A DNA stretch of 64,000 bases from Daucus carota subsp. sativus (GCF_001625215.2 NC_030389.2:42645454-42709453); one strand, 5' to 3'. Counted from the stretch's first letter, positions 36,587 through 50,124 are shown. Notes: generated from the sequence alone by a model not told the origin. A program made the numbers and translations.

Positions 36587-39500
36587 ATATGAAACGTTTT
36601 TAACATTCTCTTGTTATTCTTCTTATCTATATAATACTAGAATTAGCTTGATGATTAAACTGAATTGATAAGGTGAATAGACAGGATGTGTTCCGACAAT
36701 AGTTTTAAATTAACTTCATAATGAGTTTCACATATAGCAGAGGATTTAACTGGAATAAGAGTGTAGCGTCACTAGCTTCTTGTTGTTTTATTATATGAAA
36801 TTATCAGAATGCAGTAATAAAATTTATAATGGTGTCCGGTGGTTCATCTACATATCTATATTACTTTAGCAAAATGATGGAAAAACAAATTGTGAGAGAC
36901 ATTGTTTACTTGTTTTGAATTGGTTACAGACTGTAATTGAATTTTTTGTTTATGTTCTGTAAAATACTTTAGCTTTCCTTCCATATACATCAATAGTAAA
37001 TTTGCTAAATTATTATAACTTCATATTGACCAACTATGCAAGTGACCTTGTGCTATTAGAAGTTTGTAACAACTTATGTCATGCTAATGCATATGGATGT
37101 TATATTATATATGTATGATTTAACTTAAGCAAGAAATTTTATACTTTCTACTAGAGCAACATTGTTGAACTGGATCGTTTCTGTGACGCAGAAACATACT
37201 ATTTACGTAACTAAATGCAGGGACCTACCTATATCCTTTATAGTAGTTAAATTGAATTATGGCACATTGGTTGTAAGTTATTCTGAACGATAAAGGTTGT
37301 TAAAAGTATGTTCCTATTGAACTTTGAACGATGCAATAAACTCTGTCCAACTTCGCAGATGATCCGTCTTTTACAGTTCCACTGTGTTTTACTTTTTATT
37401 TGACCAGTTCTAACCTTTTTTTTCTTGTATTTAATCGCATGTCTTGCAGGTCAATGTGTTGACTCATATATATGAAGTGACTCCTAGTTCAGATAATCTT
37501 TCAAAAATTGAAACATTGAAGCAGCTTCATGATTCACAGGATCAAACAGAAATTTGTGAGAATGAAAAGAAAACAAAGATGAAAATGAATGGTGTTGGAT
37601 CTTGTAGTGACCATATACAAGATATGAAATGCTCAGATGGTGGTGCTCTGTGGGACATTTTCCGGAGGCAAGATGCACCCAAGTTAAAGGAATATCTAAG
37701 AAAGCATTTTAATGAATTCAGGCACATATACTGTCTTCCGCTGGAACAGGTTTTAATTAATTTTTTATGCTAATTTCAACAAATTTGTTATTGGCTTCTT
37801 TTCAAAGTATTGCTAATTTAACCTGCAGTATTAATTTTTTTTTATTATTACCTTTTTATTGTATCCTTTATCAATTGACTTGTTAGAAACTTAGAAGCTA
37901 TATATGTAATTATTTACATAAATTGGACTAAGAAGTTTCTCGTTGTTTATATAATAGTTGGGTGGACAATTAGGTCACATTCACATGTTCTTTTGGTCAG
38001 ATTATGTAGGATATTCGGATTAAGAAATCAAGGATTATAGTAAAATTAAATCAAGCATTTGTATTCGGGCAATATGAATACATATCATAATGCTTAAAAT
38101 TATTTTAGAATCTTTAAATCTTCTACTATTGGGCGGAGTCTACTCTTATACATTACATCATTTTAGAAAAAAAAACACGTACTTTGATTAAAAGTGCGAA
38201 TGAGGATATAATACTTGTTTTTCTAATATGTTTGAGGCTGTTATAAAGCCATACCAATGTACTAGACAACTGGTACTAGATGTAAATACTACTTTGTGTA
38301 ATTGAAGTCCGAAACCCCTATTCTTCTTATCTAATTTGCATTTTATTTTCTTGTTTTGGTTTTGAAGGTGTTCGACCCTATTCACGATCAAACTTTTTAC
38401 TTGACCATAGAGCATAAAAATCAGCTGAAGGCAGAATATGGTTGGTCTTTTTATGTATTTGTATTACTAGGTATTCCTTCCAAACTCTTTTTTTTTTTTT
38501 ACTGATATTGGCATATTATTTAGGAGTTGAACCATGGACATTTGTTCAAAAACAAGGAGATGCTGTATTTATACCAGCCGGCTGTCCTCATCAAGTCAGG
38601 AATTTAAAGGTGATCTGTTTCTACTGCTCTACACAAAAAACAAATCTGTGTGTGGGTGTGTGTGTAACATGTATTAGAAGTTTATTTAAATCACAGCTTT
38701 GATGAGCATTGTGGTGCTATTTGGCTCAAATGCATGTAGACATAAACCCGTGTCCACTATTTTTAAATCACTAATCATAATTCATAAAAAACGCGTGGAG
38801 AATGTTATCCACGGGGCATTTATGTGGTGGGAGACATCTTGGCTATAATTTTTTGGGAATGTCAGTACTAACTGTAGTTACCGTGACAGTTACCCAAATA
38901 AGTTGAATAGAAAGTCCCTAACACATAACCTTTTAACTTTTTCCTACTTTTTGATAATCATTCTCATGTTGCCTTTGTCTAAACTTCAAAACATCTCAGG
39001 TATCAAACCTGTTCAACATCATGCTTCAAAAATATGTTTGACTTGTCCCATGTCAAAATTTACAAAATTGCCTTTTTCATTGAGTGATTCTCATGCCAAA
39101 GATATATTTGAACACATCCATATTGATATTTGGGGTCCCTACAAAGTATTTGGGGTTAAGTTTAGATACTTCTTGACCATAGTTGATCGCATTAGACATG
39201 GGTTTATCTGTTGGAGCACAAATATGAATCCTTACATCACCTAGGATGCTTCCTGGTTTATGCTAGAACTCACTTTGGGAAAGACATTAAAACTATAAGG
39301 CCTGACAGTGCTTTAGAATTTGATGACGCGAAATGCAAAACGTCCTTTAAAAAGTATGGAGTTATACATCAGACCTCATGTGTAAACAGACCACAACAGA
39401 ATGCCCGTGTCGAAAGAAAACATAGGCATATATTAGGAATAGCTAGAGCACTAAGATTTCGATCAAGCATGCCTTTTAAATATTGGGGGGAGTGTGTGAT

Positions 39501-40000
39501 GACAGCAGTCCATATAATTAATAGACTACCCACGCCTGTTCTTGACAATAAAACTCCTGAACAGTTCCAGAAACAATATCCAGTTTTAACATGAATGTAA
39601 ATTTTTTAAGGGACTTTTATTTTGATCACTGCAGTCATGTATAAAGGTTGCTCTCGACTTTGTCTCACCTGAAAATGTTAATGAGTGCATCCGACTAACT
39701 GAGGAGTTCAGGGCTTTACCCGAAAATCACAGGTCTAAAGAAGACAAATTAGAGGTATGCACTACATCCTGATGGTTTCAAATTTTTTTCTGTTGTATGT
39801 TATGAATTTGAGCTAATTTCTAAACAGTTCTCAGATTTCCATTTGACAAAGCTCTAATGAACTCAAGCTTGTGGATTTAATTACAACTATTCTCAAGGTT
39901 TTAAATTATGTAACAGGTGAAGAAAATGACAATATATGCAGTGAAACAAGCTGTTAAGGATTTTGCTGAAATTGAAGGTACTTGTTTCATCAGAGTGTGA
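33143..40000 (+). CDS. JMJ25-like (KDM3-type) histone H3K9 demethylase
   Basis: Twelve exons: 33143-33697, 33788-33915, 34286-34385, 34483-34624, 35064-35127, 35213-35933, 36184-36513, 37450-37749, 38368-38440, 38524-38609, 39635-39754 and 39917-40000. All junctions are GT-AG and in frame, for 900 residues. Residues 1-185 are highly charged (ERDERD repeats, nuclear-like basic stretches). A RING-like Cys cluster follows ([37 protein letters not shown]), then a second ([23 protein letters not shown]). The JmjC domain covers about 515-840, with iron ligands in LHCDISDA (HxD) and the later His in [10 protein letters not shown]. The family removes H3K9 methylation in the nucleus using iron and 2-oxoglutarate. 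No WRC domain is visible. The end is uncertain: GGTACTTG at the end of exon 12 could be a donor to a further small exon. Confidence 0.88.
36541..36590. repeat. (AT)n microsatellite in JMJ intron 7
   Basis: About 25 AT dinucleotides with one TTT interruption, 28 bases after the exon 7 donor. Non-coding. Confidence 0.9.
38900..39594 (+). mobile_element. Broken Ty1/copia integrase fragment in JMJ intron 10
   Basis: Sequence in the sense orientation resembles the integrase region of a Ty1/copia polyprotein (zinc-binding CLTCPMSK, then an HIDIWGPY core and a later [15 protein letters not shown] motif). No LTR, gag or reverse transcriptase is recognised. It is an old, broken remnant with a few breaks, fully contained in intron 10, whose flanking exons remain in frame. 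Confidence 0.85.
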
Positions 40001-43000
40001 CCCTTCTATGCCTGTTGATTGTATTTTCTACTTGATATGTCATCAAATAATCCAATAATCCATGCAATTATGGATAAGTATTGTCAATATTATGTGCATT
40101 AAGAGTTGTTTAATTTTTTTTTAATCAGCTATGTAAGTGTTTGTACTGATTCCTGTTCATTTTTTGAACGGAGTTGGGCCCATAAGTAGAGTTTAAAATC
40201 AAGAAAGCACCTTTTTTCTTCTTCTTTTTTTTTTTCTAATTGTTGTTGGGTTTATTTTTTGCCAGTTCTGTCATCAAAGCCTTATGTCATTAAGTGATTG
40301 TTTGAATTAACCTAAGAGAAAGCCACAACCTGAGGCACCTTGCTCCAGTCCATATCATGGATTAACTAATGCCATTTACGTTTACTAGTTTCACTAAAAA
40401 CTCTCACAGGGTTAGCTAGAATCAGAACTTAAGTAGAGGCAAATGAGTTGTGGAAACTGTTGGTGACTGAAGTTTTTTGTATTGGACAGATTATTAAGTG
40501 CCATGGCTTAGAGTAGAAGTCATGAGGGAGAAAAAACAGGAAGTGTAACATGAGCTCCCTTGTTTTTTCTGTCTCATTAGAGATTTTTACAAGGACCAAG
40601 ATTGCAATATTTGCACTAAGAAATTCTCCTTAAAGTGATTAGGAAGTCATTACAGATCTTTAGAAGGCTCATCACCAATAAATTATGAGGACCATTTAAA
40701 GATTTCAGCATTTAAATTCTTTAGTTTTCTCTAGAGTGAATATGCAAAAACTAAAGAATTATAGGAATGCAAACGCTAAATTTAGTCAGAGAACTTGAGA
40801 TATGCTAGATGTAGAACTGTTTCATAGTTACAAATAATGAGGATCATCACAAAGATTTCAGCTTTACAATTCTTTAGTTTTCACTAGTTAATCTTTTGTC
40901 AATGCTGAAAATTCTGTTATGTGAGAAACGGAATGAGACAAGTAAAATTTCCTCTATATAGTGCGCACACGAACAGGCATATGCGTGATAATTCTTTGAA
41001 CATCTCTACTTATAGTTTCAAGTATGTAGAGGTAAGGGGCTGGTAGATAAATTCCTCTTGCATCATCATATTAAATTACTACTAGTCATAGAATTTAAGT
41101 AGAATTTGGACATTTTGTAACTGTATATATAAATCTATATCTGTTTGTGTGCATTCTGTAGGTTCAAGTTTGTAATTGTTATTATTATATTAATATAGGT
41201 AAATTTTAGGTTTCATTATGGGAAAGATACTCCTCAGTCCCCGTATAGAGTTTTATTATAGATTGTTCCTCAACATCATCGTAGTTGCTTACTGGTTCAT
41301 GTGCTGTTGTTACAGGCGTAATATAATTATCAGCAGACATGCAAGCTGCACATCGAAAGTACTCTGAACTAGGTTTGTGTTTGTCTGGTTTTTGTGTACA
41401 GAGTTTGTTGGAAGCTTTTGCCATAATGAATATGTCGAAAGTACTCTGAACTAGCATTAGTCTGGTTCTCACATGTTTTTGTCTGGTTTTTTGTGTACTG
41501 CATGATCCGGTGCCTCTCCTTTTGCAATGGTCACATGTTATTATCAAGATATGCACTTGTTAATTTATCTATGTCTTAAAGTTTAACTCAATGTTCTGAA
41601 GCCTGAAGGTGAATTGTTCTCCAAGACTTGGTTTCTGCTTATCATGCAAAACTGGTAAAAGCCTAAAACAATACAAATGCTTTTAAAGTTTATAAGTTGT
41701 TTAATAATGTTTAAATCGGATGATTTTTAAAAAAAAGTAAATACGGAAAACCATTAGTGGCAAATTGAAATTAGAAAACACCTTAAGCAAAATACGGTCT
41801 TATTTCACTGAGCTTTTTGACAGTATTTTACTGTATAGTATTATTTTAAGATGTATGTGTTGTGGATATGTTTACGTGGATATTTAAGAAAGAGAAGCTG
41901 AAGTTGAGAAAATTATTGTTAAGAAAGAGAAGCTGAAGTTGAGAAAATTATTGTTTTTCTGTAATTTCTCTTTTTCTTTTAATAATAAGTTTTTTTAAAT
42001 ATGAGATATTGTAAATAAAATTATCCAATCATTTAAATAATTTATAAGTCATATATTTTAAACACTTTAATCAATTTATAATTCATGACCTAATTTATAA
42101 TTCTTTTTGTATTTTAATTAATTTATTTTAAATGGTAAGTGATTTTTTTAAGTTTAATCAAACTATAAATCATAAATGGTTTATTTTTCAAATGTGTCCT
42201 ATTATTTCATCCGTGCCCAAGCTTTCTAAAAATTTAACCACTCCCTCCGTCCAATAAACTAAGTAGGAAGGTTTCTTATCATCACTTGGTTATGATTTAC
42301 ATGGAGCAAATTGTTCATGAGAATTTGCTTATTCTTGTAGTTTGAGCCTTCTTTATAGTCATTCTCTGAATAAGATTTTCATCAGGAAATGCTTTCTTAT
42401 ACTTTCTTGATTTCATCTTCAAGTTAGGAACTGATACTTCTGAAACCCGAGGAACTAGATCAATAGTTTCTTTGCTGCATCTACATTAATATCCTAAAGT
42501 CTTGAATCTTTGTAGTGAAACTCATCAACTCTATTGTTAAAATTAACTTTTGAGTGAATTTCTTAAGGTCTGTAGCGCTATCAATAATTATACTTTCATC
42601 AGATAGACGAGGTAGATTTGTCATCAGAGATTACTAGGTCAAAGTTTATCGTGTAAGAGTTTGTGTTAGGATCTAAGTCTCAATAGTTAACAACTAATGC
42701 GTAGATCCTGATGCTGAGCATGCGTTGATTATTAGACTTGAGACTTATGAGCAACTATTTTTGTAACAAAAGTAGTAGTTAAGGTAGCATTAGGTTTTGG
42801 TCTCAGGTGTCACTATTTAGCAGTAAAAGGTTTTTATTGTCTTTTTTTGAAAAAATGGTCTATATTGTCAATTCAAAACACAAATTCTTGTCGTATTTAC
42901 AATGTCGGACAAAAACACTGCTTTAAGTTGTCAGTTGAAAACGCAACCTCAAGTTGTGTTCTCAATTGGAAGATCTGATAATCTCCATCCAAATCAATTT

Positions 43001-43700
43001 TTCAAATAACATAATTAATTAATTAATATAATTATATAAGAAATTACTTAATGTTGTAATTTAGTATAATATATATTACAATATTTATCTATAATAAGAT
43101 CATTACTAATTATAAATAAAACAGCTTTTCTAATAGAAACCAAAAACAGATTGAATTCGGACATCCGATTTGACAAAATTAGTGGTCCATATCTAAATTC
43201 TAATTTATATAAAAAAATCAGGATTGGATTCTAGTCCAACTTTTCTAATAAAATATCTGAATTTTTGAATTTTTTTTAAACGAATACCGGATCGATAATT
43301 TGGAAATCTGCTTTTCAAATTTATGCCTCACCCCTAATTTTTGATAAATTAAGAAATAATAATAATAATCTCATTTACTCAATAATTTGAAAAACAAATA
43401 GTTATTATTGCCTCTCAAATAAAATCAACTTTTCATCTTTCAATGTTTGTATGATTATAATTAAAATGAATACTTGACTTAACAAAAAAAAAAAGAATAC
43501 TTTTGTCTGATCTTAATATTCATTGATGAAGATTTTGAATGTAAATTTTTGATCCTACCGATTATAATTTATGATAATAAAAATATATTTGTTAATATCA
43601 ATATATTAATTTTTTTATTTATACAAATTACATAATACTCTACATCTATAAAGTTTTATGAATAAAATATCTTTTAAAAAATTCTAATATTAAAATCGTT
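40001..43700. other. Intergenic DNA downstream of JMJ
   Basis: No supportable gene. It contains an exact 35-bp tandem duplication (41886-41920 and 41921-41955, unit starting AAGAAAGAGAAGCTGAAG) and a solitary CTCCCTCCGTCC MITE end near 42241. Open frames here are short and lack recognisable motifs. Confidence 0.5.
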
Positions 43701-43799
43701 AGATACTTACAACAAAATGAGTATGATTCACAAAACATTTTGGATTTAGGCCCAAATTTATGTACATTTTAGATTTAGGCCCAAATTTATGTATTCCTA

Positions 43800-46047
43800 A
43801 TAAGTTTTTATTTTGGGCCACCGGGTAAGACCTTTCATGGTCCCGAACCCTAACGCACGTATATATAATCTCTCGTAAACAACACAATCGCCGCACAGCT
43901 TCTTTTGCATATGCATTCAAGATATATTACTTGTTAGTCATTCTATCATTTGTGGATTCAAGCCTCGAGTTTGAGACTATACTTCAATTGTGAATGAAAG
44001 AATATTATTATAAGATCACTCCTTGTGAGATGGTTTGTCATTCATGTAAGTATTTTATACTTGTTGAGTTGTTGTTCAGGCTTGGTATATTATATCAATT
44101 CGTAAAAAGGCGTTTAGAATCATATCAAAATAATTCAATAAATATGTTACAGATTTGTGATGTATGTTAATATATCATCTATAATCATGTTAAAATATTT
44201 GATTTCAAATCGAAATCGATATTTAATTCATTTCTTATGTTTTTTCTTTTTTCGCTAGATTTACTTTTAGATCTTATTATTGGGATGCTAATTAACATCT
44301 TATTTGACAGATTTTTCACACAGAAGTATAGAACTTCGCAATACTTGCATTATTGTTGGATCTATTTGTAAAACAATGTAGATGATGCTCCAGTTCAACT
44401 TTATCTCATCTAGAGCTCACAAGGGTAAGTGAAGATTGGACATTTACATACTCTTTAATCTAATCATGTGATAATTTTTGAAGTAATTGATCTAGAAATT
44501 TTGGTAGCATAATTTTTATTTCAAAAAATTTGAAATAAAGTTTTTATGAGTTATTTGATTTAGAAAATAGTATTAATAAATTAAAATATAATTAATATTC
44601 TAGCAAATTTGATTTGTACATGATTAAATCTTTTTAAAACACATCTTAAACTTTATAGCTTTCTATATAATACTATAATATTCGAAGTAGTTTGAATTAG
44701 AGATATTTATAGTCGATAACTCAATGTTGAGTATTCTTAAATTATTATGAGAATTGATAAATAAGCTCCAAACTATACTATTTAAGCCCCATTTCAATTT
44801 TTTCCTTTACCCAAATAGCATAATCACATGTAATATGGATGAAACGTTTGTAGAAAGCATGGGTAAATGTGGTATAAAATATGGAATTGGAGTTTAAATA
44901 GTAAAATGTGGAGCTTATTTATCAATTCCCATTATTAATATCTTATTTGACTTTTGTTTGCTTGTAACAATTATCCGTCCATGTCCTCTTGAAGAAGATC
45001 CTCCTACTACTTATGAGGTTGGAGCAGCCATTGATGCATGGCGGAATAATAGCTCGTGGGAAGGTGTTGTTTCTACTGCAAAGTCCCCCATCAACAGTGA
45101 CAATTACCATCTTTTCTGACTGGTAAGATATTTCAACAAATTTGGATGCATTTTCCCTTGTTACATATAGTATTCTTGTCATGTCAAAATATTTTTTTTA
45201 ATCAAATGGCTTTATTAGATTTAGGCGAACCCTGACTATGCACCTGACTACTGGTGTGGTGTAAGTGCAAGATCATGGAAATCTCCGAAAGACGTTGGAA
45301 AGTCCACTACAAGGGCATGAAGGATGAAGACAGATCTGGCATATTGGAGGTACAATAAACAAAACATTTCAAATGATCAAGCTGTTCTATATCTTATGTT
45401 GCCCTTTGATTTCTTGGATGATCACTACTTTCCCAATTCCAGTCACAAATTTAAATATATTGTTTACATTCAACACTGTCCTTGAAGAATTCTAGGATAA
45501 AATCTACTGGTCAATGAGGCCCAACCCAGCCCAAGCATATGTGATACTCGTGTATTTCAATATTAGGCAACTGATGTTATTTCTAACATGTGTCGAAGTA
45601 ATAAATATGTTTGAGAAATTATTATATATCGTATAGCTAGTGTTGATTGGATAACTTTTTTTTTTTGTAACAATATATGATGTGTAGAAATATGTTCCTC
45701 TACTAAGACTTGCACGAACAGATAAGCTGAGCATGAGACAATGTGACCGACTTACCATCCGCATGTGTCCTCCTAAAGAAGATCCTTCTACTACTTATGA
45801 GTTTGGAGCAACAGTTGATGCATGGCTGAATAATGGCTGGTGAGAAGGTTTTATTTTTACTAGAGAGCCCTTCTCCAACAATGACAATTACCATGTTTTT
45901 TTTACATGGTACGTTATGCCCGCAAATTTGGATGCATTTTCCCTTGTCATGTCAAAACATTTGTTTAATAAAATGGATTTTTTCAGGTTTAGGTGATCCC
46001 AAATTCATAACTCTCTGCTGGAGAAATTTGAGACCTTGTGGGGATTG
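43800..46047 (+). pseudogene. Relic of an Agenet-domain gene
   Basis: The 5' end keeps a telo-box-like AACCCTAA and a TATATATAA motif (about 43847-43870) and a short first exon (KITPCEMVCHS). Around 44967-45119 the frame reads TIIRPCPLEEDPPTTYEVGA, then DAWRNNSSWEGVV, an Agenet (Tudor-like) module. About 45270-45350 reads ERRWKVHYKGMKDEDRSGIL, ending at a GTACAA donor. About 45689-45905 continues KYVPLLRLARTDKLSMRQCD, then a second module with TIRMCPPKEDP and DAWLNNGW followed by a stop where Trp is expected (NGW-stop-EG). This order resembles the C-terminus of Arabidopsis BAH/Agenet proteins such as At5g55600, from memory. The in-frame stops mark it as a pseudogene. Confidence 0.6.
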
Positions 46048-47393
46048 AGTTGACAATATATGAGTTGTAGTACATCTTTTACGTGATGTCCTTGCCTCTA
46101 TACAGTCATGTTATACAAATATGGGAGAATGAGGTAGAAATATGTCCTTGACTAGTAATATTGTTGGATATAAAGAAAAGCTTGTATCTTGTTATGATTC
46201 TTGGCCATATACGTTACGTTGAAATTATATAGTATGTCCATTTATCGGAATAACTTAGTGGAACTGCTAAGTTAGTCAGACGGATTTATATATTTTTTTG
46301 ATTTAGTGGATATTTTTCTAGAAAATGACATAAGAAAAATTGAATTAATATTGTTAATTTCAAATGAGCATATTATTTATTTATTTTCATATTGTTAGAA
46401 TAATAGGTAGTTTTTGTAGTGAAACAGTAATGAGGTCAATTCAACTAAACAATAAATAAATTAATTGATTTTTTATGCGCCGAGTTGTTTTCAAAAACAA
46501 ATTTAATTGAGGTTTCTTAAATCAAATTGTATTAGGTAATGAGTAAAGTAATTGCACTCTTCTTTTACAAAGAAAAAAAATTGAAACGAATTCTATCATG
46601 ATATCAAAGATTTGACATAATTAACTATGTATTATATATGTTTATAACCATGATAAAATATGATGGTCAGTTTTTATAAAAAAATACTCCTTTTTAATTT
46701 TTTTTACTAAAATATGTTAATTTTTTTAAAAAAATTGTAAGAATACTAATTTTTTATTTGTTTTGCAAATTATTTGGTTTGCAACTGTATGCCACAAAAA
46801 TCAACGAATACAATCGAAATAATTTCTGATTTGTTCCAAAAATTGCTTTGGTTGCGTTTTGTTGCAAATCATATCATAAAAATTGCATCGAGTTTTTTTA
46901 GTTGCAGACAATTTTTTTACAAATATTTTTAAAAGATACTGAATTATTAAAAAAATTAAGAAAATATAGTTTTTTTTTATAAATTCCCAAATATGATTAA
47001 TTGAGAAATTGATTAACACAATATTTTTGATAAAATATTTTTTATATTAAAGAATTCATTATGTTATTCTTAACGATTAAATAATTTCTCTCCCACTTTA
47101 ACAAAACTTCTTATACATAAGGTATAATATTCTCTTAAATTTATTTTTATTTTTATTTCTTTGTAATAGTTACGGTGAGCTAAAGTATCGTAGGAGGAGG
47201 TTAAATATAATATTACCAATCATTTCGGTTTTGTTTATGGATAATAAATTTGTACGGTTCCCAAAATATGAAATAGTGGCAACAAAATTTGGGAATATAT
47301 CTTGAATATGAATGGTGAATAGTGTTACATTGACAATATCTACAAACTATTATAATCCTAAACTTCTAAATTTGTAAATTTATTAAGGTTGTA
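46048..47393. other. AT-rich intergenic DNA
   Basis: Very AT-rich with long T and A runs. I see no gene or defined element. Confidence 0.6.
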
Positions 47394-47888
47394 AAGATCG
47401 GAACTCGGTTCAACTCAGTTTGGTTCCGTAAATTGAGTACTCAGAACTCTGGAGAGTACTAAGAATGAGTTATCGGATAATTTATTAATTTTTTCTCTCA
47501 TATATAATTATATACAGATTAATAATAAATCTATCTAATAATATTAATATTTTAATAACACACTCGAAATAATGAAGTTCAAATAGAAGTTACTTGTTTG
47601 ATAATTTTTGACATAATAATAATCATTCACAAGTTTTAATGATCGAACACATATACTTTCTAATTAATGTCAATACTTTGCAGAAAAAAGACCAAAAAAT
47701 ATATAAATTTACGTTTAATCTTTTTTGTCAAATAAAACAATAAAAAATTGAGAAGTCAAATTCGGATTTGACCTCGAGTACTCGGAGTCAAACCGAGTTT
47801 TGACCGATTTACCCGATTACTCGGAACTTAGATCGTACGAGAGGATAAAAACGAGTACTCGACCGACTCGGCGATTTTTAGAACACTG
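47394..47888. mobile_element. ACTCGG-rich inverted-repeat element
   Basis: Both ends are rich in ACTCGG/GAGTACTC motifs (GGAACTCGGTTCAACTCAG on the left; ACCGACTCGGCGATTTTTAG on the right) around an AT-rich middle. The outer ends GTTGTAAAGATCGG and CGATTTTTAGAACAC are rough complements, suggesting a Mutator-like MITE. Target duplication not resolved. Confidence 0.4.
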
Positions 47889-48144
47889 AAATTTACTTAG
47901 TTATGAGATTGTTGTAATTTGTATACCGGGTCAACAATATATGAGCTGCCGTATATATTTTAAAATTTCTCATCCAATTAGTCCTAAAAATTACTTTGTA
48001 ATTTATTGATTGATAATATATTTCATTGGTGTTGTCCGTAGAGAGGACTAGCCCTTTTTGAGGACTTGGCCTTCGAGATCGTCTTTCACTTCTTCAAACT
48101 GCGTTCGTTGTTTTACAAGGCATTAAAACATGGTGAGGGAAAAG

Positions 48145-49470
48145 GATGCTTCTGTTTTACTTGTTCTTGCCGAGGGATATTCCCATTTTTCAGTGCAACA
48201 AAAATATTACTATATACTAATGGCTTGGATCAACCAGAAGAGCGCCATGGCTAAGGAAAGAATATCCGACTCTAGACTAATCTTTGGGCAACGCCATCTA
48301 CGGTGTCAACACCTCCTTCATCAGCAAATTGTCTTGGAGATCTGCGGAAATACTTAAAAAAAACAGGTGTGATCTTTTCAAAACATAAATCTACATGATT
48401 ATGATTATGTGATTGGTTTTTGTTTTACTGTATATATTATTGTGAGATGATTCATATTTCATGATTAGGTATAATTGTGTGCTTAAATTTATTATTGTTT
48501 GGGTTGTTTTTGTATCCAATTTTCATCTTTTTCTATCTATTTTTGTCCGAACTTGAAAAGATTGGATAGATATTATCGATCTTTTATTATATATAGGATC
48601 AGTTACGTTTGGTGTTTTGTATCTTCATGTTCGATTTTTAGTTTTTTCGATAGTGTTCATGATAATTGTTTGCGGTTCTTGGATGGTGACGGTGGAGCCG
48701 GTGCACTGGTGACTTAATTAGTGCGTGTTGCAATATTAGATTAGACTGACTGACTAATTTTATTCCGTGATTCTAGTTTTAGCTTTGTAATTTTGAATAT
48801 TATTTGGTTTTAATAGTAGTAATTGCAAATCTTAAAATCAGTTATTTTTGAATTTGACTCTTTTTTAAATTTGTTTATCCTTGGAATTTGACTTTCCACT
48901 ACATGCATTAACTTGTATTTTTGTTTTTAATTTGAGTAAATTATGCTTTAATTTGAATAATTAATTGACCGTTTATATACAAATGAATTATCTTAAATTG
49001 ATAAATTGATAAATTTAATTTTGAAATTGGTTTTGGATTTATATGTCTTAAATGTGTTTTAATGCTCCTTAAATGTGTTGTGTGTATATTATGGAGATTA
49101 GTCAACTTTTCTTAAGCTATAATCAATTACCATCCAAATTTGAAAATTGTTTACTTTTATTATTTTTCAAAGATTCAATATTTAAAAATCATTTATGGGT
49201 GTCATTAATGATGACTTTATTGTGCCTTTAATGGCTTTATCGTGCATTTTATGGCTTTTTGTTCCAATTTTGGATGCCACTTTTAATGGCTTATTGACCA
49301 TTTTGATGATCATTTTATTTAATTATATTTAATTATATTTCATCCTTTACTCCTCTCTTAAATTTTAATTTTTATTGTGCCAAAAAAATTAATTTTTATG
49401 TGTCTAACCAAAGGATTTTCCTTTGGTTAGAAATTAATTAATATTTCTATATTATTTTATTTTCTATCTA

Positions 49471-49514
<44 letters not shown>

Positions 49515-49811
49515 GCTTTTTATTAGATTTTCTATTTTACTTTAATTAAACTTATATGTGTGTGATTTTTTGTATATTGATTTATGTTTTGTTTGATTTG
49601 TTTTTTCAGGATACTCTGGAAGCTACGGGACTTATGGGTTTTCTTTACTTATTCATTTAAGCTTTATTGTCTAAGCGTCCGGAGTTATGCTTGCATGACT
49701 TTCGGTTAGATGATAAACTTTTTTGAAAGAAAGAAATCCCTGATGCGGTTTATTGTATTTCGATACAATTCATCTACGTGTATGTAGACTTTACAAAAAA
49801 AAAAAAAAAAA
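48145..49811 (+). mobile_element. Poly(A)-tailed retroposon with 17-bp target duplications
   Basis: ACATGGTGAGGGAAAAG occurs exactly at 48128-48144 and 49812-49828, and the second copy is preceded by an A run of about 17 bases (from 49795). Long flanking duplications plus a poly(A) tail are the mark of LINE-type target-primed insertion. The 1.67-kb body has no reverse transcriptase and no long frame, so it may be a 5'-truncated LINE end or a mobilised cellular transcript. An AT microsatellite lies at about 49480-49506. Confidence 0.7.
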
Positions 49812-49897
49812 ACATGGTGAGGGAAAAGAGGGGGATTAGGAGTTCAATTTTGAAACGGATAAAGTTGAAAAGATTTCCTCCTCCTTGAGAGATAATG

Positions 49898-50124
49898 GGG
49901 CCGTTTGAGTTAACCTAAAAGAAATGATTTTTTGCTTAAATTAAAAAAGTGGAGTAGAAGTGAGAAGTAAATAAGTTAATAAAGTATTTGGAAAAGAAGC
50001 AGAAGTTCCTGAGAGAGAAGCTAACATTCTCAGCTTCTAAAAAGTGCTTCTGTTTATTTACACAAATATGTCAAGAAAAACAGAAGTTAAAAGTGAAAGC
50101 TGATTCTTGAAACCAAACAGCCCC
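49898..50124. mobile_element. MITE, GGGGCCGTTTG family, copy 1
   Basis: 227 bases, starting GGGGCCGTTTGAGTTAACC and ending in the inverse AACCAAACAGCCCC. The interior contains GAGTAGAAGTGAGAAGTAAA and GCTTCT-type palindromic parts. Clear homologue of 50665-51626. Confidence 0.75.

Noticed and set aside
36541-36590. Possible CRISPR-like or regulatory repeat
   Set aside because: Plain AT dinucleotide microsatellite in an intron.
41206-41556. 116-codon minus-strand frame in the JMJ downstream spacer
   Set aside because: Cysteine-rich by chance; no conserved motif, no splice signals and internal local repeats explain its openness.
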